53,614 nt of DNA from CAZXSK01 sp964642855 (GCA_964642855.1 CAZXSK010000020.1:1-53614); one strand, 5' to 3'; counted from the first letter of the stretch, positions 23,896-33,052 are shown. Program-made: numbers and translations. The notes: generated by a model from the letters alone, not told the origin.

Positions 23896-24964
23896 GAAAG
23901 CCCACGTGATCCTGGGTATCGAGTCGAGTTGTGACGAGACGTCGGCCGCTATCGTTGTCGATGGTCACGAGGTCTGCGCGAACGCCGTCGCCAGCCAGAT
24001 TGAGCTCCACGCCCGATTTGGCGGAGTGGTTCCAGAGATCGCTTCCCGGGCACACATTCAGTCGATCAATACGGTCATCGATCAGGCCTTTGCCGATGCC
24101 AACCTGAAGCCTGCTGACATCGATGCCGTAGCTGTTACCCACGAGCCCGGGCTGATCGGCTCGCTGCTGGTTGGCCTGATGGCCGGGAAGACGTTTGCCT
24201 TCGTCCATGACGTGGCCTTGATCGGGGTGAACCACGTTTACGCCCACGCATACGCAGCAAGGCTCAACGCGGAGCCGATCGACTACCCCGCAATCGCCCT
24301 GATCTGTTCGGGTGGGCACACAGCGCTGTACCGCTGCAGTTCGCCTACCGAGATGCAGCTGCTCGGATCGACCATCGATGACGCAGCTGGCGAAGCATTT
24401 GACAAAATTGCCTCCATTCTGCAGTTGGGCTACCCCGGCGGTCCGGTGGTCGACAAAGCTGCCCGCGAAGGCAACCCCCAGGCGGTTGATTTTCCTCGTT
24501 CGCTTCTGAAGGGCCAGTCGCTGGACTTCTCCTTCTCTGGGTTGAAGACAGCAGTGCTGTACCATGTCAATGGTCCACCCACGCCACCCAAGCCCAGGCC
24601 GGGCAGGCCTCTGCCGCCACCCCCTGCAAAGCGGGGGATCGAGGATTTCTCCGAACAGGAAATCCGGGACCTAGCCGCCAGCTTCCAAGAGGCCGTCGTC
24701 GACGTGATGCGCATCAAAACCCGGCGGGCCGTCCAGCAAACCGGGGCGAAGACGATCGTCCTCGGCGGAGGCGTGGCTGCCAACACAAGGCTGCGCTCGG
24801 CAATGGAGACTCTGGCTGGCAAGCAAGGCTGCAGGCTTCGCAAACCCGAGATGCGCTTCTGCATGGACAATGCCGCCATGATCGCCGGGCTTGGATACCA
24901 CTATCTCCGACGGGGGGTGTGTGATGATTACACCCTCGCTGCCCGTGCGACCGTTCGAAGGTAG
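23876..24964 (+). CDS. tsaD: tRNA N6-adenosine threonylcarbamoyltransferase TsaD
   Basis: TsaD transfers the threonylcarbamoyl group to A37 of ANN-decoding tRNAs with TsaB and TsaE. The 362-residue protein has ILGIESSCDETSAAIV, FGGVVPEIASRAH, VTHEPGLIGSLLVG, metal ligands H120 and H124 in NHVYAH, LICSGGHTALY and VLGGGVAANTRLR. Between the SGLKTAVLYH segment and the following helix there is an unusual Pro-rich insert at about 232-254 (GPPTPPKPRPGRPLPPPPA) where typical TsaD has a short loop. ATG 23876 is preferred; the frame extends 13 codons upstream. Confidence 0.96.
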   Translation: MPKTPPEKAHVILGIESSCDETSAAIVVDGHEVCANAVASQIELHARFGGVVPEIASRAHIQSINTVIDQAFADANLKPADIDAVAVTHEPGLIGSLLVGLMAGKTFAFVHDVALIGVNHVYAHAYAARLNAEPIDYPAIALICSGGHTALYRCSSPTEMQLLGSTIDDAAGEAFDKIASILQLGYPGGPVVDKAAREGNPQAVDFPRSLLKGQSLDFSFSGLKTAVLYHVNGPPTPPKPRPGRPLPPPPAKRGIEDFSEQEIRDLAASFQEAVVDVMRIKTRRAVQQTGAKTIVLGGGVAANTRLRSAMETLAGKQGCRLRKPEMRFCMDNAAMIAGLGYHYLRRGVCDDYTLAARATVRR

Positions 24965-24996
24965 TGTCTCGGCTGGTCTGTGCTCCCGGCGGGATC

Positions 24997-25002
24997 TATA
25001 AT
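24997..25002 (+). promoter_or_regulatory. -10 element of larB, predicted leaderless
   Basis: A perfect TATAAT at 24997-25002 with only GCGGCG before the larB ATG at 25009. No Shine-Dalgarno sequence fits in six bases. The -35 is weak (TGGTCT at 24974-24979, 17-base spacer). Confidence 0.45.
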
Positions 25003-25008
25003 GCGGCG

Positions 25009-25791
25009 ATGAACAAAAGTGATCTCAAAGCACTGCTCGCGCAGGTTCGTGAAGGCGAGTTGGACATCGATGCCGCCGTTGGTCGGCTCAGGAGTCTTCC
25101 CTTCGAGCAACTGGGTTTCGCCACGATCGATCATCATCGGCAGATCCGCTGTGGTTTCCCGGAGGTGATCTACTGCCAGAGCAAGACACCGGAGCAGTCC
25201 CGGGCGATTTTCGGTCGACTTGCAGAGCGCGGAGACAACGTGCTTGCCACGCGTGCAACCCCCGAAACTTACGCTGCCATCGTAGGCGATTACCCAGCGG
25301 CCCGGTACAACGAACTCGGGCGGACCATCACGTTGCGGCAGGGCACGCAGGTCGAGTCTGCAGGCGAGGTCGTGATCGTAGCCGCCGGAACGAGTGATCT
25401 GCCCGTCGCTGAGGAAGCCCGCGTAACTGCCGAAACCATGGGTCCGGCCGTTCGGACCCATTACGACGTCGGTGTCGCCGGCCTGCATCGTCTGCTGGCC
25501 TGCAGCGAGTCGCTCCAACAGGCCGATGCGGTGGTTGCGGTTGCCGGGATGGAGGGGGCCTTGGCAAGCGTCGTCGGAGGGCTTGTCGCCTGCCCGGTCA
25601 TCGCCGTGCCCACCTCTGTCGGTTACGGCGCCAGTTTCGGGGGGCTGGCGGCGTTGCTTACGATGCTCAATAGCTGCGCGTCGGGAGTAGCCGTCGTCAA
25701 CATCGACAATGGTTTCTCCGGCGGGTATTTGGCCGCGGTGATCGCCGGGCAATCTGTTCGGAGCGACAGCCCGGAAGGGAAGACCCCATGA
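25009..25791 (+). CDS. larB: nickel pincer cofactor biosynthesis protein LarB
   Basis: LarB carboxylates and hydrolyses nicotinic acid adenine dinucleotide, the first step toward the nickel-pincer nucleotide of lactate racemase and related enzymes. The 260-residue protein has the PurE-like C-terminal domain: VIVAAGTSDLPVAEEA, YDVGVAGLHRLL, AVAGMEGALASVVGGLV and VIAVPTSVGYGASFGGLAALLTMLNSCASGV, and a conserved N-terminus with PEVIYCQSKTPEQ. It shares an ATGA overlap with nnrD (25788-25791). LarC and LarE are not in the window, so the pathway must be completed elsewhere or this copy works alone. Confidence 0.92.
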   Translation: MNKSDLKALLAQVREGELDIDAAVGRLRSLPFEQLGFATIDHHRQIRCGFPEVIYCQSKTPEQSRAIFGRLAERGDNVLATRATPETYAAIVGDYPAARYNELGRTITLRQGTQVESAGEVVIVAAGTSDLPVAEEARVTAETMGPAVRTHYDVGVAGLHRLLACSESLQQADAVVAVAGMEGALASVVGGLVACPVIAVPTSVGYGASFGGLAALLTMLNSCASGVAVVNIDNGFSGGYLAAVIAGQSVRSDSPEGKTP

Positions 25792-26693
25792 CTTCTGACC
25801 GTCTTGAGCAGATCGGCCCAATCCCGCGACTTCCCCGTCGACCTCGCGATGGGCATAAGGGCACGTTCGGGCGCGTCCTGATTGCAGGGGGGGCTCGGGG
25901 CATGATCGGAGCGCCTGCCCTGGCGGGCGAGGCCGCCCTGCGCGGCGGGGCTGGGCTTGTCACGCTTGCGCTCCCCGAGGATATCCAACTCCACGTCGCC
26001 GCACTTTGTCCGTGTGCAACATCGGTCCCGTTGCCCACGCGAGACGATGTGCTGACCGATGACGCAATCGAGATGTTCAGGACTCAGGTCGGCCGAAACG
26101 ATTTCCTGGCGATCGGGCCGGGAATGGATCTGGGCGATGATCGGCAGAGCTTGATCCGTGCGGGTCTGCAGGCGGGCAAGCCGACGGTCATCGACGCCGA
26201 CGGGCTGAACAACTTGGCTGAGATGGACAACTGGCCTTCTCTCCGGACCGGCCCGTTGATCCTGACTCCGCATCCGGGTGAATTTGCACGCTTGACCGGG
26301 AGAAGCATCCAAGAGATCCAGTCTGATCGTGTGCGATTGGCCGCGGAATACACCCGCCAATGGTCCTCCGCGGCAGACGCTACTGGCCCGCTCGTGCTCG
26401 TACTCAAGGGGCAAGGCACGGTTGTTACCGATGGCCGACGGGTCTACGTTAACGACACCGGCAATCCCGGTCTTGCCACGGGTGGCAGCGGAGACATTCT
26501 GACCGGTCTGACGGCTGGACTGCTTGGCCAGGGCTTGGAGCCGTTCGAAACGGCCCGGTTGGGGGTGTACTGTCACGGCTTGGCAGGGGATCTGGCGGCT
26601 TCGCAGATTGGTGAGGTGTCCGTGATCGCAGCGGATTTGCTGGACTACCTGCCCGACGCGGTTCGGGCTGTCTCTGAAGGCGTGGAAGACTGA
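25788..26693 (+). CDS. nnrD: ADP-dependent NAD(P)H-hydrate dehydratase
   Basis: Repairs NAD(P)H hydrates formed by damage, using ADP or ATP. The 301-residue protein is the dehydratase domain alone, without the epimerase (NnrE) half. Motifs are HKGTFGRVLIAGGARGMIGAPALAGEAALRGGAGLV (the nucleotide-binding start), VIDADGLNNL, LTPHPGEFARLTG and NDTGNPGLATGGSGDILTGLTAGLL, the last being the family signature. Translation is coupled to larB through ATGA. LarB uses NAD-pathway intermediates, so the pair may share a nicotinamide-nucleotide theme, but this is inference. Confidence 0.94.
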   Translation: MTSDRLEQIGPIPRLPRRPRDGHKGTFGRVLIAGGARGMIGAPALAGEAALRGGAGLVTLALPEDIQLHVAALCPCATSVPLPTRDDVLTDDAIEMFRTQVGRNDFLAIGPGMDLGDDRQSLIRAGLQAGKPTVIDADGLNNLAEMDNWPSLRTGPLILTPHPGEFARLTGRSIQEIQSDRVRLAAEYTRQWSSAADATGPLVLVLKGQGTVVTDGRRVYVNDTGNPGLATGGSGDILTGLTAGLLGQGLEPFETARLGVYCHGLAGDLAASQIGEVSVIAADLLDYLPDAVRAVSEGVED

Positions 26694-26803
26694 CCCGGCC
26701 AGACAGCCAGATACGTCAGTATGCACTGCTCAGTCCCTACCAGTAGAGAGCCGAGCTCACCGCCTGAATTTCTCCCGGAAACCGCTGCAGCGGTCGCGCT
26801 GGG

Positions 26804-27031
26804 CTACAGCAGCAGCGACACTACTCCCACGCTGATGGCCGTCAGCCCGGCAGTGACCTGCGCGGCGATGGCGACCCAGTACAGAACCGGGTGGCTTTCG
26901 CGGTCCAGATCGAACCAGATCCAGTCCCAGTCCAGCAGGAAGATGGTGTCCGATTCGCCCTCGTGGTAGTCGTGCCATGCGAATCCGAGAATCACCAGCC
27001 CTCCGCCGATCAACAGCAGTCCAGTTACCAT
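26804..27031 (-). CDS. small two-helix membrane protein
   Basis: A 75-residue protein with two hydrophobic segments: VTGLLLIGGGLVILGFAW (about 2-19) and VLYWVAIAAQVTAGLTAISVGVVSLLL at the C-terminus, joined by a short loop rich in acidic and aromatic residues (WHDYHEGESDTIFLLDWDWIW is broken across this loop). ATG 27031 is preceded by GAGG eight bases away; a TTG seven codons upstream has no ribosome site. I do not recognise the family. It follows the GH51-like gene on the same strand by 36 bases. Confidence 0.6.
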   Translation of the reverse strand: MVTGLLLIGGGLVILGFAWHDYHEGESDTIFLLDWDWIWFDLDRESHPVLYWVAIAAQVTAGLTAISVGVVSLLL

Positions 27032-27067
27032 ATTGGATGCCTCATCGCCCAAGGTCCTCTCGCGACG

Positions 27068-28825
27068 TCAATCGTTCGCTTTCCGAGGGATAACCAGAAC
27101 CGAAACCGACCGTCGCGGAATTGTGACCTCGAGAAAATTTCCCGTGAAAGAAAGTGGAGTGTCCTTCACATCCGCGACCTGCCGGGACTCATCCTCAACG
27201 GGATTGTTCCTCACCCGGCCAGTCAAAGTGTGCAGCGTCGCCGTTCCCGTCAGGTCCTCAAAGCAGTTCAGATCTACTGTAACCGGCAGATCACGCCCGA
27301 AGCTTCGGTTGATCAGGTGAAGGTACACGTTGTCCCCGTCCGCCGTGGCGACCAGGTCCAGCGCCAGAACCTTCTGAGCGGGAGCGATGCCCGACATCCG
27401 GAATGGCTGGCTGTAAGAAGGAACATTGGCATGCTCCAGGCGGAGTCGAACGCTGCCGTGGTATCGGCTGTACAGACCGGTGACCTGGCCGGTCGGAAGT
27501 GGATACGGGTTGAACTGTCCCGAGGGAGCCACACGGATCCCCGTGATGCCCCATGTCGACCCGACTGTCATTGACTGGCACGCCAGGCGAATCTCATCGC
27601 CCAGGCGCATGAAGGCATGCAGCCACCCGGCAGCGCCCACTCCCTTCGCCAGATCGCTGTTAAATGCAGGCCTGCGTTCCTTGGGAACAGACCACCAGCC
27701 GTTCCAGTTCCATTCGGTGACAGCTACTCGCCAGCCGCGTCTCCGGAATTCGCTTTCCCATCCCAGGATGGCCTGGCCCGTCGAGGGATCGATCTTTGGG
27801 GTAGTGACCCATGCGTTCCAGATTTGCTCGTCGGTAAGGGAGGCCGGAGAAATCTCCCTACCTTGACGGGTGACCTTCCGTATCGCCCACGGAGCGTAGG
27901 TGTGCCGGACGAACCAGTCCGCCTTGGCAAGCGAGCGGTCTTCCAGGATACGCTCGTTGAGGTCCGGGTCCAGTTTGTGGCCGACATGATTGAGTTCCGT
28001 GATCAACTCGATGTGTGGGTCCACCGACTTCATGGCGTCGGCGTAGGCGTTGAAACATTTGAGGTACCACGCCTTCCGTTGGGAGGTGGTGGACTTGCCC
28101 TGCCCCATGCCGATTTTCTCGAAGGCCTTGCGAGCGTAGATCCATATCTCGTTGCCGATCTGGAAATAGCGCACACCGTAGGGCTCGGGATGTCCGTTAC
28201 GAGCGCGAACTGCCGGCCAGTCTGGCATTCCCTCGGGAAGCTTTGCCCCGACCGGAGTGTTGCAGTAAGCGACCATTCCTGCCGCCAGCAAGGCTGCCTC
28301 CTTCAGCGGCTTATCCTTCCGCAGCGCAATGCCGAAATTGACCGGCAGCAGAGCGTCGGCGTCGAGCTTCTCGCACAGTTGAAGGAACTCATCCAGCCCG
28401 AACCGATTCGTCAGGGGCGGGTGGTCGTCACGGATATTGAATACGGGACGAGGGCCTTTCCTGTTGGGGACATTGTCGACCATGTCCCGCCAGTCGATGT
28501 GACGGATATCTCCTCCCCCGGGCCAGCGTATGACTGGCACATGCCATTTCTCAAGAAGCTCGACAACGCGAGGGTCGAGCTGGCCTGTGTCACCCACGCG
28601 GGCTGCATCATAGCCGGGCTCTCCCCAACTGGCACGCTCCATGAAGTGTCCGAAAAGCCTGTCGTCGACGTGATTGAGCGGTTCATTAATGATGACAACA
28701 CGGATCTTGTCCCCATGGGATCGGCAGCCAGCGAGCAATACAAGCCAGACAAGAACCATAGCCGACATGAGTGACAAGTTACGGGAATGGATGTGGAAAG
28801 GCTCCTTACTGCGAGTTACAGGCAT
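27068..28825 (-). CDS. GH51-like alpha-L-arabinofuranosidase lipoprotein
   Basis: A 585-residue clan GH-A glycoside hydrolase resembling GH51 alpha-L-arabinofuranosidases. A signal peptide with a long basic N-region ends in the lipobox LLAGC (Cys34). The TIM barrel shows HVPVIRWPGGGDI (about 95-107), acid/base Glu226 in FQIGNEIWIY and nucleophile Glu371 in VAVTEWNWNGW. A C-terminal beta-sandwich (about 480-585) ends the protein. It probably trims arabinose side chains from polysaccharides at the cell envelope. ATG 28825 is preceded by GGAG four bases away. The family assignment is from motifs only; related GH families (GH30, GH79) are alternatives. Confidence 0.8.
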   Translation of the reverse strand: MPVTRSKEPFHIHSRNLSLMSAMVLVWLVLLAGCRSHGDKIRVVIINEPLNHVDDRLFGHFMERASWGEPGYDAARVGDTGQLDPRVVELLEKWHVPVIRWPGGGDIRHIDWRDMVDNVPNRKGPRPVFNIRDDHPPLTNRFGLDEFLQLCEKLDADALLPVNFGIALRKDKPLKEAALLAAGMVAYCNTPVGAKLPEGMPDWPAVRARNGHPEPYGVRYFQIGNEIWIYARKAFEKIGMGQGKSTTSQRKAWYLKCFNAYADAMKSVDPHIELITELNHVGHKLDPDLNERILEDRSLAKADWFVRHTYAPWAIRKVTRQGREISPASLTDEQIWNAWVTTPKIDPSTGQAILGWESEFRRRGWRVAVTEWNWNGWWSVPKERRPAFNSDLAKGVGAAGWLHAFMRLGDEIRLACQSMTVGSTWGITGIRVAPSGQFNPYPLPTGQVTGLYSRYHGSVRLRLEHANVPSYSQPFRMSGIAPAQKVLALDLVATADGDNVYLHLINRSFGRDLPVTVDLNCFEDLTGTATLHTLTGRVRNNPVEDESRQVADVKDTPLSFTGNFLEVTIPRRSVSVLVIPRKAND

Positions 28826-28900
28826 TCGTCTCCACTCTTTCCAGTCATAAGCTGTCTGCAGATCCTCCGCCATAGCGCTCAGCTGCGCGTTGGCAGTCAG

Positions 28901-29602
28901 TCAGGCCTCGTTCTGCATTCTGCCATCGCGGAGAGTCAGGATGCGGTCTGCCTGCTGGGCGAGGGAGGCATCGTGAGTGACCATGATGAGCGTCTGATCC
29001 CGTTTCTTGTGGAAGCTCCAAAGAACGTCCATGATCTGCCTGCCGGTTGTTGAGTCGAGATTGCCGGTCGGCTCGTCCGCCAACAGGAGGCGCGGTTCAT
29101 TGATCAGCGCGCGAGCGATCGCTACGCGTTGTCTCTCGCCGCCGGAGAGTTCTTTCGGTCGATGCCCGAGTCGCTCGATTAGACCCAGCTCGTCCAGCAG
29201 GCGGCGGGCTCGTTTGCGGAGTTCACCACGTCTCGCGAGCCACGTCCAGCCCGGCCCGTCGACCATGGCTGGCATGAGTGTGTTCTCCAGGACGGTCGCT
29301 TCGGGCAGCAGGTGATAGAACTGGAAGACAAACCCGACCTCCCGGCAGCGCGCACGATTGCGTCGCCGGCCACGAAGGCTGGCTGCGTCGCGTCCAGCGA
29401 GAGTGATCTTGCCACGGTCGGCTTCGTCGAGAAGGCCGATCAGATGCAGCAGCGTGCTCTTGCCCGAGCCCGATGCACCCACGATAGCCAGGAACTCGCC
29501 TTCCCGTACCTGAAACGAGACGCCCCGGAGAACATCCAGTCGGGTCTTTCCCATCCGGTAGGACTTATGTATGTCGCGAATCTCGACGGCGTGCTCACTC
29601 AT
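28901..29602 (-). CDS. lolD: LolD-type lipoprotein-release ABC ATPase
   Basis: LolD drives LolC/LolE release of lipoproteins from the inner membrane to LolA. The 233-residue ATPase has Walker A GASGSGKST (42-50), the Q loop FVFQFYHLLPEATVLEN, signature LSGGERQRVAIARAL, Walker B LLLADEPTGNLD and H loop MVTHD. MacB-type ATPases look similar, so the name depends on the LolC/E-like neighbour, which overlaps its start by eight bases (29595-29602). Confidence 0.9.
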   Translation of the reverse strand: MSEHAVEIRDIHKSYRMGKTRLDVLRGVSFQVREGEFLAIVGASGSGKSTLLHLIGLLDEADRGKITLAGRDAASLRGRRRNRARCREVGFVFQFYHLLPEATVLENTLMPAMVDGPGWTWLARRGELRKRARRLLDELGLIERLGHRPKELSGGERQRVAIARALINEPRLLLADEPTGNLDSTTGRQIMDVLWSFHKKRDQTLIMVTHDASLAQQADRILTLRDGRMQNEA

Positions 29603-31313
29603 ACCGCAGTGCCTCCACCGGCTGCATCCGCGCCGCCTTGATCGCAGGGATCAGCGCGCCGATAACTCCCGCGACAACCGCGCCGCCGCAGACCATGAAT
29701 ACGACGGTCGGGTTCACTTCATTGGGAATCTTGTTGAACAGGAACGTTTCCATGGACCAGACCTGGAATCCCAAGTTCTCGCCCATCCAGTCGTGGATCG
29801 GGTTGATATTCCACACGAAGTACGAACCCATCGCACTTCCCAGGACAGCGCCGACCAGTCCTACCAACCCGCCGTAGGTGAGGAAGATCGTCGCGACTCC
29901 CCAGCCCGATGCACCGATCGATTTCAGCACGCCGATATCGCGCGTCTTCTGGGAGACGATCGTGTAGAAGATCACGAAGATCGCGAATACTGCTGCAATC
30001 GACATGATGCCGAACATGATTACTACCAGCGTGCGCTGGCTCTGAATGGGTGCAATGATCGACGCCTGCTTCTCTCGCCAGGTCTGAACCGTCACCTGCG
30101 AAGCAAACAGCTGATTGGCGTTGGCCTGGGCGAATTCATTCCACCGCTTCTCGACCTTTCTCGCAACCCGAGCGAGGTCGGCTTCGTCACCCGCGTGCTC
30201 GGGGCTGACCTTCAGGTGAATCGCATTGCATCGCGGGGGATTGATAACACGATTGGGATCTTCCGCGGAGCGGTCAGCCCCCATGTTGTTCAGCTTCTGG
30301 GCCAATTCGAAGGGGATGTACACGAATTGTGAGTCGATCTGGTAGATATCGGTGCTGCACTCGTCGACGACGGTCATTCGGCGCTTGGGCAGTGTGATGT
30401 CCGTCTCACTGATGCGTCCGCCTAAGGGGAAGACCATGAGCACCACGTCCTCCCCCGGCCCCAGGAACCGGACCTTCTCCCCTCGATCTGTACGTGCGGT
30501 GAGCCCCGCAATCCTGCCGCCCAGGATGACCCTTTGGTTCGGTGGTTGAATGCCAGCCTTGTCGGCCAGAACATCCATCTTCCCCGCGAGACGGTTGACC
30601 GCAGGTGTCTCCTCGTCGTTGGCCCGGTTCAGAGCCTTCTCGTATTCACCGTACGCTTCTGTCAGGCCTTGCTGGAAGGGCTGGGCCGCCTGCAGCTTGT
30701 CGTCTGCATTGCCAAGGTAAGCTCTCGCGCGGGCAACCCGCGAAAGCTGATTGGATAGATCCGCCTGAGCAACGGGGTCTTCTGTCTCCTCAAGCCGCTT
30801 CTGAAGGTCACTGATGATCGAGCCGTACCGTTCCCGCTCCTCTGCAATCGCTTCGCGAAGTATGCGAATCGGAGGATCGAAGGTCGGATCGTCCATGCCC
30901 TTCTGGGCCCACAGATCCTGCGAGAAAGGGGTCACGTCCGCTCGTTCAGGCAGGCGGATTCCAGCAACCTGCACCGCCCGGCGGTATGTATCATCGCCCG
31001 GAACGCGCAGCAATCCTCCAGTCAGTACGAACGGCGAGGCGCTTTCGATCTCCGGGATGTTCTGCGACGCGTCGGGGTTCTCGGTTATCGAAGCGATGAA
31101 CTCGTCGTACAGGGGAAAGCCGCGCATCGAGGCATCGTCGATGACCACATCGCCGAACAAGCCCTTGGCTGCCACCTCCAGCTTGTCCAGGAAGCCGTTC
31201 ATTACGCTGACGGCGATCAGCAACATCGCTACGCACAGCGCGACCGCCAGGATAGCCAGCATCGCCATGATGCGGGTTCGCAGGTAACGTAGGCAGAGGA
31301 AGATCTTGTACAT
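29595..31313 (-). CDS. LolC/LolE-type lipoprotein-releasing permease with coiled-coil insert
   Basis: A 572-residue FtsX-superfamily permease. One N-terminal membrane helix (about 13-38, after RYLRTRIMAMLAILAVALCVAM), a large periplasmic domain and three C-terminal helices (about 435-460, 485-510, 540-565) ending in PAIKAARMQPVEALRYE, the LolC/E-type end. At 572 residues it is about 160 longer than E. coli LolC or LolE (about 400-415). The surplus is a charged helical segment at about 150-260 (REAIAEERERYGSII ... LQKRLEETED), probably a coiled coil. It forms the Lol pair with lolD; no second permease is adjacent, so it may act as a homodimer. Confidence 0.88.
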   Translation of the reverse strand: MYKIFLCLRYLRTRIMAMLAILAVALCVAMLLIAVSVMNGFLDKLEVAAKGLFGDVVIDDASMRGFPLYDEFIASITENPDASQNIPEIESASPFVLTGGLLRVPGDDTYRRAVQVAGIRLPERADVTPFSQDLWAQKGMDDPTFDPPIRILREAIAEERERYGSIISDLQKRLEETEDPVAQADLSNQLSRVARARAYLGNADDKLQAAQPFQQGLTEAYGEYEKALNRANDEETPAVNRLAGKMDVLADKAGIQPPNQRVILGGRIAGLTARTDRGEKVRFLGPGEDVVLMVFPLGGRISETDITLPKRRMTVVDECSTDIYQIDSQFVYIPFELAQKLNNMGADRSAEDPNRVINPPRCNAIHLKVSPEHAGDEADLARVARKVEKRWNEFAQANANQLFASQVTVQTWREKQASIIAPIQSQRTLVVIMFGIMSIAAVFAIFVIFYTIVSQKTRDIGVLKSIGASGWGVATIFLTYGGLVGLVGAVLGSAMGSYFVWNINPIHDWMGENLGFQVWSMETFLFNKIPNEVNPTVVFMVCGGAVVAGVIGALIPAIKAARMQPVEALRYE

Positions 31314-31384
31314 GCGTCCGGTCGACTCCTTGCACCGGTGTCAAGCCGTTGAATACGAGGCGTCTGCTTTCCTGAGCACGGCTG

Positions 31385-33052
31385 TCAAGCGTGGGCCTCC
31401 GGACGAAGCAACGGGAAGAGGATCACGTCGCGGATGCTGTGGGTGTCGGTCAGCAGCATCACGATGCGATCGACGCCCACACCCAGCCCGCCGGCGGGAG
31501 GCATGCCGTGACGCAACGACGTGATGAAATCTTCATCCAGTACCCGCATGGTCTCCAGTTCATCCTCGCCACGAAGCTGCTGGGAAAGGTTCTCCAACTG
31601 AACGGCCGGATCGTTGAGTTCCGTGTATGCGTTGCCAAGTTCCATGCTCATCGCGAAGGCTTCAAAGCGTAGGGCCACGTCCGGGTTCTCGGGATCACGC
31701 CTCGTAAGCGGACAGATCGCAGCCGGGTAATCGCAGACAAAAACCGGCTGGACCAGGTGCGGCTCTACTGTTTCCTCAAAGACCTCATTGATGACGACCG
31801 CATCATCCTTGTTGGATTCCTCAATGCCCAGGCTCCGAGCCTTCTCTCGGACGGCGTCGATGTCTCCGATGCGCACACCTGCGTGGCGCTCAAGCAGGTC
31901 GGCGTATTTCTCGCGAGGCCAGGGCGGGGTATAGTCCACCACCTGCTCGCCGTAAGGTAGAGCGATTCGCCCCGCGGCGATTTGTTCTGCAGCACGGCAA
32001 TAGACGGTTGCTTTCTTGCGGAGTGCAGCTGCTTCAGCCGTTCTCCGTTCGTTTGCGACGGCTACAGCGTCGGCATCTGCCTTGCCCGCCTCGGCGGCTT
32101 TGATTGCCGAAGTGCAGGCCTTCTCAAGCCTCTGGGCTTCTGCTTCGAAGCGGTCGGCGTCAACGGCGATGTTCGGAGTGAACAGTTCGGCTGCTGCGGC
32201 TACGAGCTCTTCGGTGATCTCCATCATCACCTCATAGTCCGCATAGGCCTGGTACAACTCCAGCAGCGTGAATTCCGGATTGTGGGAGGAATCGATGCCC
32301 TCGTTACGGAAATTCCGGCTGAATTCGTAGACGCGCTCCATGCCTCCCACGAGGAGGCGCTTGAGGTACAGTTCCGGGCTGATGCGGAGGTACAAGTCGC
32401 AGTCCAGCGTATTGTGATGCGTCATGAAGGGCCGCGCCGCCGCGCCGCCGTAGATCGGCTGGAGCACGGGCGTCTCCACTTCCAGAAAGCCACGGTCATT
32501 CAGGACTCGCCGCATTCTGTCGATAATCCGGATCCGCTTCTGGAAGACCTGCATCGAGTCAGGATTGGTCATCAGGTCGAGGTATCGCTGACGGGTGCGG
32601 GCCTCGATGTCCTGCAGACCGTGAAACTTCTCCGGCATCGGGTTCAGGCTCTTGGTCAACAGCGTCAGGCGGTCGGCCCAGACAGTGATCTCGCCGGTGC
32701 GACTCTTCTGGAGTTGTCCTGCGGCTGCGACCACGTCACCCAGATCCAGAAGCTTCGCCAACTGCCACTGTTTCTCCTCGAGCGCGTTTTTCCGCAGGGC
32801 GATCTGCATCGTCCCGGTTTGATCGCGCAGGTGGGCGAAGATCATCTTGCCCATATCGCGGATCAGAACCAGCCGACCAGCTGCATCGGCGGTCTGGTTC
32901 GGTTCGCTCTTGCCCTCCGGGTCTTCCCGGTGGCCGGACAGGATCTCGGCGATCGGCGCGTGGGTGTCGTACCGCCAGCCGTACGGGTCAATCCCCAACT
33001 GGCGAATCTTCTCCATCTTGGCGAGTCGGTCTGCCTGTACTTTTTCGAGCAT
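31385..33052 (-). CDS. lysS: lysyl-tRNA synthetase, class II
   Basis: Charges tRNA-Lys. The 555-residue class II enzyme has an N-terminal OB anticodon domain (about 60-150), motif 1 FLEVETPVLQPI (189-200), motif 2 FRNEGIDSSHNPEF (248-261) and motif 3 GLGVGVDRIVMLL (522-534). A segment at about 297-363 is an Ala/Glu/Lys-rich insert (SAIKAAEAGKADADAVAVAN) that is not in typical LysS of about 500 residues; it lies between the motif 2 region and the conserved LPYGEQVVDYTPPW. ATG 33052 is the first Met before the conserved KMEKIRQLGIDPY. It lies downstream of the GcvT-like gene. Confidence 0.95.
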   Translation of the reverse strand: MLEKVQADRLAKMEKIRQLGIDPYGWRYDTHAPIAEILSGHREDPEGKSEPNQTADAAGRLVLIRDMGKMIFAHLRDQTGTMQIALRKNALEEKQWQLAKLLDLGDVVAAAGQLQKSRTGEITVWADRLTLLTKSLNPMPEKFHGLQDIEARTRQRYLDLMTNPDSMQVFQKRIRIIDRMRRVLNDRGFLEVETPVLQPIYGGAAARPFMTHHNTLDCDLYLRISPELYLKRLLVGGMERVYEFSRNFRNEGIDSSHNPEFTLLELYQAYADYEVMMEITEELVAAAAELFTPNIAVDADRFEAEAQRLEKACTSAIKAAEAGKADADAVAVANERRTAEAAALRKKATVYCRAAEQIAAGRIALPYGEQVVDYTPPWPREKYADLLERHAGVRIGDIDAVREKARSLGIEESNKDDAVVINEVFEETVEPHLVQPVFVCDYPAAICPLTRRDPENPDVALRFEAFAMSMELGNAYTELNDPAVQLENLSQQLRGEDELETMRVLDEDFITSLRHGMPPAGGLGVGVDRIVMLLTDTHSIRDVILFPLLRPEAHA

